NCBI GenBank assembly: GCA_037367405.1
Contig: JAZKJV010005536.1
Coordinates: 730,211 to 794,210, forward strand
Length of the DNA: 64,000 nucleotides
Origin: Ottelia alismoides
Taxonomy: Eukaryota > Streptophyta > Magnoliopsida > Alismatales > Hydrocharitaceae
Direction of reading: 5' to 3'
The stretch's first letter is position 1. Each line of letters begins with the position of its first letter. Under the pieces are notes generated by a model. The model was not told the origin of the DNA and did not search any database. It worked only from the letters and a program-made list of their open reading frames with translations. This document shows, in pieces, positions 57,345 through 64,000 of the stretch. The translations under genes and the position numbers were made by a program.

Positions 57345-58761
57345 TGCGGCATATTTTGTGATTATTTTTAACATCAAATATTTATTTTGATTTATTCAGT
57401 AATTTTTGGTTTTATTATATTTGTGCTTGTTTCCTTATGTTGTGTTTCGTATTTATGATATCTTTTTAATTAATCTTTTTCAATCTCTTTTAAATTTTCT
57501 AATAAATTTATATTATTTCATTATAGGCCCGTGGAGCCGATTACTTATGAAGGACCACAGAGGCAAAATCTTGAAGAATTAGAAGTTTAGTTAATTTATA
57601 TTCCATTGCCATTTACAGCGGTTCTCGATTGAGATCTTACATATGTAAACAAAGGCCTCTTAAAACTTTATTTATTCTTATGTGTGGTTGTGTCGAGAGT
57701 GGTTCTTGACTTGATTGATGTTTTATATTGAAGTTTACGCCAAATAGAAATAGCGTAGGTCATTTCTTTGTTTGATCTATTTTGTAACTTAGGACAAACT
57801 ACACAAATCTCATTAGATTCACATTGCAAAAATCTTAGGAGATTCATAGATGCATGTAACTTACATTCTGCTTAGCCAAAATAAACTGACTTCTTCATCG
57901 TTAATAGATTTGTTATTTATTTGTGATTTCTTGATTTGCATCATATAGTAAGATTTAAAAATTTTATTCTGCATCTAAATGGAGAGTGTTGGGAAGCGTT
58001 GTAAGTATCTCTAATGATTTCACACATCATTGATTTTCGTTTGCATTCCGTTTCCTGATTTCTCCCTCAGTTTTTACCAACTTAAGGAATAAAGGAAAAT
58101 GGACTGTACGTTAGCCGATGCTTGTGGTCACTTAATTTTCAGCGATAACCTAATCCTTAAAATCGAGATTGAATTGATGCAAGTTGACTTAAATTAATTG
58201 GAATAAATCAACCTTATTTTCGGGCAGTAAAACCCTCATTTGTTTGCAAGTACATTTCTATGAGAGAGGGACGATAGTAGGATAGAGCCATGCCATGAAT
58301 TTTCATATGAACTACTGGTTCTATAAAAATGATTAGCCGCTTCTCAGTGGGGATCTTCGGGTAGTCGGTAAACGGTCAGTATTTCCTTAGTAGAGTGGAG
58401 GGTTTAGAGGACACCGCGCAAGGCTCGGTCCTCAAGTAAATGGGTAGTTGTATCTATACGGTTCGACTTACCTCCATACTGGCTGAGAGTGGATGCAACT
58501 AGTCATATGAATCGGGATAATTTGTAGGGAAATTTAGGTTCCTAACAGCTCGTAACTCTGAAAAGATTTGTATTGCATCACCAACTAAAATTTGACAAGA
58601 TAATAAGGACATCATCTCATCCTTCAGTGTTGAGTTGATGAATTAATCAGGGTTTGTATTTATTGTTCTGTGTGAGTCATTTTGCATATTCATGTGCCTA
58701 GTAAAAATTCGGTTCTTTCGAAAACTAACATACTCAATTTCCTTATCTCTTGAACATCTAG
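57345..58761 (+). other. E5 5' leader
   Basis: No gene. Contains conserved blocks shared with the E4 leader (58320-58550) and the leader stem-loop (58579-58642) 120 bases before gag. Confidence 0.75.
58579..58642 (+). other. Leader stem-loop upstream of gag (E5)
   Basis: TCACCAACT (58579-58587) faces AGTTGATGA (58634-58642), one mismatch. Core AAAATTTGACAAGATAAT follows the first arm, nearly identical to E1. Confidence 0.65.
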
Positions 58762-59108
58762 ATGGATAATTGGTCGGATTTTTGCTCGGACTTTGCGAGC
58801 TCATCACTGAACCGCCCAAATATTACATCTTCACAGGTCCAGCCCCTTTCTTTTTATGGACCATCCCAGATTCGAAGCAACCCTTGCTTTGAACCGGTAC
58901 ATCATGATTCACTCCTAGGGGAAGGTTACATCTATACCGACCCTCTCCCTTCTTCTTTTCTCATTGAGGAAGATCATTGCCTTGGTGCGATCGACGTGAT
59001 TTCACTATCTTCGTCAAGATCTCATTTTAACCCTTTGTTTGATGAAGGTATGAAAGATTCAGTAAAGATGCCTCCTAAAAAACATAACAGGAATGGGGAG
59101 GAAGAAGA
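58762..59108 (+). pseudogene. gag: E5 gag N-terminus, cut by E6
   Basis: MDNWSDFCSDFASSSLN, then about 95 more residues to MPPKKHNRNGEEED at 59108, where the E6 LTR starts. Both ends of this piece match the E4 gag (MTDWRDIYSDFANLSLN, MPPKKNPKEEEH). The gag core is displaced to the far side of E6, outside the window. Apart from the insertion this piece has no stop. Confidence 0.87.
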
Positions 59109-60742
59109 TGTGAAATACCGTATTTTCTTTTTTCTAAAATCTGGAATATTTTTAACATCCAAAAAATTCAAATAATCATGTCATTGCATAGATCTCGTCG
59201 ATATCTTTCCAACGAGCCCAAGAACACCCAATTCCGATATTCCTACCTCAAGTTATCGATGTTTTAAGTATAATAGTTGGGACCCATATATGGATCCGAA
59301 CCATATCCGAAATTGCACCCATTTTCACCTCTACCTTTATAAATAGAGGATGATAGGCTACTCTCTCAAAGCCCTAACCACCACAATCCTTCCTTCTCTT
59401 TGGAGCACCACTATCTTGGTCGATTTCATCATTGGAAGGCCGCCGTCGACGTCGGAGAAGGAGCTCCGATCGAAGATCCGCGACCATCATCACGTAGGAA
59501 AGCTCGAGGTCACCGCGGTGCACGCCTCCACTCTGCGATCGAGCGACGGAAATACCATTTCCGTGTAAGAGGAGATCCCGAGGGAACATCCTCGGAGGTA
59601 ACGATGAATACCCCCCTCTTGTTGTTGGGTTCCACGTATTTTTGCTCCTATATGATTGAACTTGCGTAGAGCCTTAGTTATTCTTACGATGTTTTTCATA
59701 TACTAATAACGATGTTATACCTTTCTCTTGCTGTTGGTGTCATACGTTTTGACCCTATATACTTGAATGTCTTTAGAGCCTTAGATACCTTTATATCATG
59801 AGCCTTAAATCTTAATGAAGGTATGTCCATCCCTTTGGTTCCTTTCATATTATCTTGTCGATCCTATTTGATTTCATATCCGTAGAGGTGTTCCGGGATA
59901 TGGTTTGAAGTTGGAGAATTTGAGGTTGAAATACTTGGAGGTTTATCCAAGATGACAAACAAGTTCCCGCGTAGCGGAGGCCTGCGAGTCGCGCACTTGC
60001 ATGTGCTAAAATAATACGAGAAATGATTATTGATCGGGTGTCGAAAAATGTATACCGTTGTGGACTCTAATCAATTTGTAGAAATATCAAGATTATAGTG
60101 GTTGTACTTAAATGATTATTATAGAAATAAATAAAAGTAAATAATTATGAGATCTAATGTGAATTAGAATGACTTGGTGTTCTTTCTATTTTTTTTCAAT
60201 AGATGCATGTGCCAATAAATAAAGTTGAGTATACATTCCTTTCTTACCCCTGCATTAGTCATTATAGTGTTTGTCTCGTTACTGGGCAATTGCTCATAAC
60301 GTTACCTCGTGTGAACCCAACAGGTATACCTGAGCATCAGCCGCTACAGTAGTGGTCTTTTGAGGAGATCAGCACTTCCTACGTCATACTTGCACTAGAC
60401 AGGGTGCGTCCTATTTAGAGTAACTTATTTACTTCCACGTCATTTTATGTTATTATTGAGAGACATTGTAGGGAGATATGTTGAGAGCTTTTTCTACAAA
60501 ATTTAAGATTTCATGATGTATCTCTTCTATGGACATGGACTTGATTATCATTATCAATGAGAATGGATGGTGTATTTTACTTTCCATTTCACATTATTCT
60601 CCTGTTGTTATTTATATTTCAAATGTTAATCTAATGTGCATAAGATGGTTTGCTGAGTATCATAGATCGTGGGCGTATTTGGATCGTAGGTCCGACGCTT
60701 CCGTCTCGTCGGTTTCGGTAGCCGGCGGGGCAGGGCGTCACA
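59109..60742 (+). mobile_element. E6 5' LTR, 1634 bp (Tekay/Del-like)
   Basis: Starts TGTGAAATACCG and ends GGGCGTCACA, with TGTGA/TCACA inverted ends, two bases before the tRNA-Met PBS. Frames within 59350-59700 on both strands have no domain. The expected target duplication is GAAGA (59104-59108), with its partner beyond the window. Confidence 0.9.
59338..59345 (+). promoter_or_regulatory. TATA box in E6 LTR
   Basis: TATAAATA, 230 bases into the LTR. Good match to the plant consensus; transcription would start near 59370. Confidence 0.65.
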
Positions 60743-60744
60743 GA

Positions 60745-60756
60745 TGGTATCAGAGC
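60745..60756 (+). other. E6 primer-binding site, initiator tRNA-Met
   Basis: TGGTATCAGAGC, the standard plant initiator tRNA-Met PBS, continuing CCGATA. Distinct from the tRNA-Asp type of E1, E3 and E5. Confidence 0.95.
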
Positions 60757-61349
60757 CCGATACTCCATTCTATCCTTTACATATTAGATTATCAACGGGA
60801 TTTGAAATATAAATATAGCGACAAAGCTATCTAATTTTAGCATTAGTTAAGGAGAATAATTACAGTCATGTTTAAGAAGTCCATTGTCTTTCCAATCACC
60901 TCAGTCCGTGAGATCTGTTCGTCGAGATTTCTACAGAGCTCGTAGAGAGCATCGTTTCCACCCAGTGGCTACCACTCCAACCACTAGCAGATTTGCTCCT
61001 ACACCTATTTTGGGGCAGGGCTTGGCGAGTCGCGATACTACTTCCTTCTGCTCTTCGACACACTCGCGGGGTCACAAGACAAGAGGTGCTAGCCTTGTCT
61101 CGGGAGGCTCATTTTCTTAGTCAGGAGATCGTAGGTGTTTCCACTACCAACAACCGGGCCATTTCAAGGCCAAGTGTCCTTTACTTACTAGCAGCTTAGG
61201 CAGTCATCAACCAAGTGTACGATCAACTTTCTCACTCGCACAATCACATGGATCAGCTTCTCGTCATGAAGGTCGAGGCTTTCAACGTCCTCCACCATGA
61301 CCAACCTTCAGTGTTGCAGGTTCTAACGCCCCATCACACCTGCAGGGAC
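60757..61349 (+). pseudogene. gag: E6 gag remnant
   Basis: Only about 590 bases separate PBS and protease, too short for leader plus a full gag of this lineage. A frame at 60884-61120 is basic and Pro/Thr-rich (YRARREHRFHPVATTPTTSR), like a gag tail. The zinc knuckle at 61136-61177 reads CFHYQQPGHFKAKC: the second Cys is Tyr (codon 61145-61147), a G to A change. The main gag domain is missing, presumably deleted. Confidence 0.75.
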
Positions 61350-62056
61350 AATTGAATGCAATCACACAGGAGCAGGTCCGCACCTCAGGAACTGTAGTGC
61401 GAGGTATGATTTCAGTGCATGGTATATCCTTACATGCCTTATTTGATTCAAGAGCTACGCACTCTTTTCTAGCACATCGACTAGTATCCAAGTTAGAAAA
61501 AGAACCAATCTTTGTTTCATATCCTTACTACATCAATGTCCCAAGGGGTCAATTATTCATCGTGCGACAAGAATCGAGGGATGTAGCAGTGCAGATTGGC
61601 GGGCACCTAATGCCTGCATATCTTTTACTTATTCTGTTAGAAAATTTTGATGTCATCCTAAGTATGGATTAGCTCGAGCAACATCACACATGCCTTGATT
61701 GCTTTGAGAAGACGGTAGTGTTCCGTCTCCCTGGCATACCTACCTTTCAGTTTGATGGACGTACCCTAGATAGTGAAGTCTTATATGTATCAGCATTGAA
61801 GGCCCAACACTTACTCGATCAAGGTTGCATAGGTTTTCTCGCTTATGCTGTGGAGTTACCTGCCCAGGATCGCATGATTGAAGATGTTAGAGTTGTGCAT
61901 GATTTTCCTGATATATTTCCAGAGGAGTTACCTGGACTGCCACCAAGGAGGGAGATCGAGTTTGAGATCACCTTGATACCCGATACACAACCCATCTCCA
62001 TACCTCCATACCGAATGGCACCAGCCGAATTCAGGGAGCTCAAAGTACAACTGTAG
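61350..62056 (+). pseudogene. pol: E6 protease and RT entry region
   Basis: The protease reads GTVVRGMISVHGISLHALFD then SRATHSFLAHRLVSK; the usual DSGATHSF is DSRATHSF. ILSMD is followed by TAG (normally Trp). From 61718 a second open part gives LPAQDRMIEDVRVVHDFPDI, FPEELPGLPPRREIEFEI and IPPYRMAPAEFRELK, typical of Tekay/Del pol. Another TAG stands at 62054-62056 (CAG to TAG). Confidence 0.88.
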
Positions 62057-62583
62057 GAGTTGTTGAAAAAAAAAGATTCATCCTTCCCAGTACATCACCT
62101 TAGCGGGCACCGGTCCTCTTCGTAAATATGAAGGATGGTTCTATGCGTTTGTGCATCGATTACATGCAATTGAATAAAAGAACGGTAAAGAACCGTTATC
62201 CACTTCCACGAATAGATGATTTTTTCGATAAATTGCAAGGTGAAACGGTATTCTCAAAGATTAATCTACGATCGGGTTATCATCAATTGAGAATTAAGGA
62301 CACAGAGGTGCTTAAATATACTTTTTACATAAGATGCAACCATTATGAGTTTGTGGTCATGCCCTTTGGACTCACGAACGCACCTGTCGCGTTCATGGAT
62401 ATGATGAATAGAATTTTCTATCTATACTTAGATCGTTTTGTGGTAGTATTCATTGATGATATCTTCAGCTACTCACGTGATGAGCATGAGCACGAGCAGC
62501 ACCTTCATACTATTCTTGAGACACTCAGAGAACGCAATTTGTATGCAAATAAAACAAGTGTGAATTTTGGCTTACCGAAGTAA
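62057..62583 (+). pseudogene. pol: E6 reverse transcriptase
   Basis: An A-run near 62070 shifts the frame. From 62128: [87 protein letters not shown]. Motif A normally reads KIDLRSGYHQ; here the catalytic Asp is Asn (62263-62265). Motif C Asp pair is present. A phase change near 62580 follows. Confidence 0.9.
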
Positions 62584-63330
62584 CCTTCCTTGGTCATGTA
62601 ATTTTGGGGGCAGGTGTGGCGGTTGATCCAACCAAGATAGAGGCAATAATGTCCTGGGAGCAGTCCAAGATAGTTACCGAGATACGCAGTTTCTTAGGCC
62701 TTGCTGGCTACGACAGACGTTTTGTTAGGGGCTTCTCGCAGCTAGATTTACCACTTACTCGTCTGATATAGAAAGATGTCCCTTTCATTTGGAGCGACAA
62801 GTGTGAGCTGATCTTTTGTATGTTGAAAGAGAGATTGACCAATGCCCCGATTCTCACCCTCCCTTCAGGAACTTTAGATTTTACGATGTATATTGATGCA
62901 TCAAAGGAGGGTTTAGGAGCAGTGTTGATGCAACGTGGTCAGGTTGTGACATATACATCGCGACAGTTAAAGAACCATGAACAGAACTACCCTACTCATA
63001 ACTTGAAGTTGGCAGCTATAGTCTTCGCATTGAAGATATGGTGTCACTACTCTTATGGGGTCACTTTTTAAATTTTTACAGATCACAAGAGTCCCAAATA
63101 TATCTTTGACCAACGGGAATTGAATACGAGACAAAGACGATGGATGGAACTGTTGAAAGATTACGACTACATGACCGCTTATCATCCGGGTAAGGGAAAT
63201 GTAGTAGGAAATGCTTTGAGTAGGAGAGCACATACCGAGGGCACCACATCATGGCTACAGACTTGGGATATTCTCACAACACTCAATGAGTGGCACCCAT
63301 TTGGTAGTACTACAGATGTCGTAACTGTAC
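62584..63330 (+). pseudogene. pol: E6 RT end and RNase H
   Basis: [17 protein letters not shown] and a connection end with a stop at 62769-62771. RNase H reads [36 protein letters not shown], then a stop, [36 protein letters not shown]. Two catalytic acids are changed: the Glu of H-D-L-E-L is Lys (63006-63008), and the Asp of V-A-D-A-L-S-R is Asn (63210-63212). Confidence 0.88.
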
Positions 63331-64000
63331 CTGAGAAGTACAGTGGATTATGGGACAAGCTGGTGCATGGTCAACAGACAGATCGGAAACTACAAGACTT
63401 GTTCCATCGATGTCTGAAGGAGGAGTTTGATGGATTTAGAGTTTTTGAGTCCATCTTATGGAAGGGAGACCGTGTCTGTGTCCCTGATGATGATGAGTTA
63501 AGGAGAGACATCCTAGATGAGGCTCACTGTTCCAGATTATCTATCCATCCAGGAAGCACCAAGATGTATAAAGATCTCCGTCAACACTTCTGATGGGAAG
63601 GGATGAAGAGATATGTTGTAGAACATGTCAGTCGTTGCCTTACGTGCCAATTGGTGAAGGCGGAGCACAAGCATCCTCCAGGCTTGTTACAGTCACTTCC
63701 TATTCCGTTGTGGAAATGAGAGAGTGTCTCTATAGACTTCGTGACATCCTTACCTCGTACAGTAGGTGGATATGATGCTATTTGGGATACTGTAGACAGG
63801 TTGACTAAGTATGCACATTTTATTCCTGTGAACATGACATGCACTCAGGTGGATCTGGCCAAACTATATATTCAACATGTTATTCGCTTGCATGGGATTC
63901 TCAAGGAGGTTGTATCTGATAGGGACTCTCGTTTCACGTCACATTATTGGGGAGAATTCATGAAGGCCCTAAAAACTAAACTATGTCTTAGTTCAGCATA
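63331..64000 (+). pseudogene. pol: E6 integrase, running off the window
   Basis: The finger reads [20 protein letters not shown] and CLTCQLVKAEHK. Core: VSIDFVTSLPRT (first Asp), VDRLTKYAHFIPV, LHGILKEVVSDRDSRFTSHY (second Asp). The Glu and any chromodomain lie beyond 64000. TGA at about 63591 (Trp) and at 63717 (Trp) interrupt it, both G to A. Confidence 0.87.

Overview
The window is plant nuclear DNA made almost entirely of nested LTR retrotransposons. I recognise no host gene, rRNA, tRNA gene or CRISPR. Evidence for a plant: Athila-type Ty3/gypsy pol proteins, 18-base primer-binding sites (PBS) of the tRNA-Asp type, and one Tekay/Del-type element with the initiator tRNA-Met PBS TGGTATCAGAGC. 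The nesting depth suggests a large, repeat-rich flowering-plant genome. I cannot name the species.

Layout. E1 (1-14492, minus strand): Athila-like, with the end of its 3' LTR at 1-376, stop-ridden gag-pol, PBS at 10820-10837 and a 3652-bp 5' LTR. E2 (plus strand): an older Athila-like element interrupted by E1 inside its protease; its pol runs 14493-18051 and resumes at 29182, and its 3' LTR is 32023-~35983. E3 (18052-29181, plus): inserted into the E2 integrase with an exact 5-bp target duplication GTGGT; it has full LTRs, PBS and polypurine tract (PPT) but only a gag-position ORF and an active-site-altered protease ORF, so it is non-autonomous. E4 (~35984-46698, minus): old and decayed, cut inside integrase by E2; it keeps RH, RT, PR, gag, leader, an eroded PBS and a 3652-bp 5' LTR. 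F (46699-47684): remnant of an older LTR. E5 (47685-59108, plus): LTR piece, pol, PPT, full LTR, PBS, leader, gag start, i.e. a tandem LTR-internal-LTR-internal array. E6 (59109-64000, plus): Tekay/Del-like chromovirus inserted in the E5 gag, running off the window. Inferred order: F, then E4 and E5; E2 into E4; E1 and E3 into E2; E6 into E5.

The most interesting signal is a shared set of non-coding modules in the Athila-like elements, kept where coding differs or is lost: (1) a near-palindromic LTR 5' tip; (2) a leader stem-loop just before gag; (3) an array of hairpins after integrase, each ending in the PPT-like phrase CTAAGTATAGGGGG; (4) a ~103-nt module with paired arms, with compensatory changes, around an internal PPT-like copy; (5) a CTACACTGG doublet at exactly 31-nt spacing, 440-490 nt before the true PPT; (6) CACGTG-cored hairpins in LTRs. 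E3 keeps all of them while lacking RT, RNase H and integrase, as expected of an element mobilised in trans.
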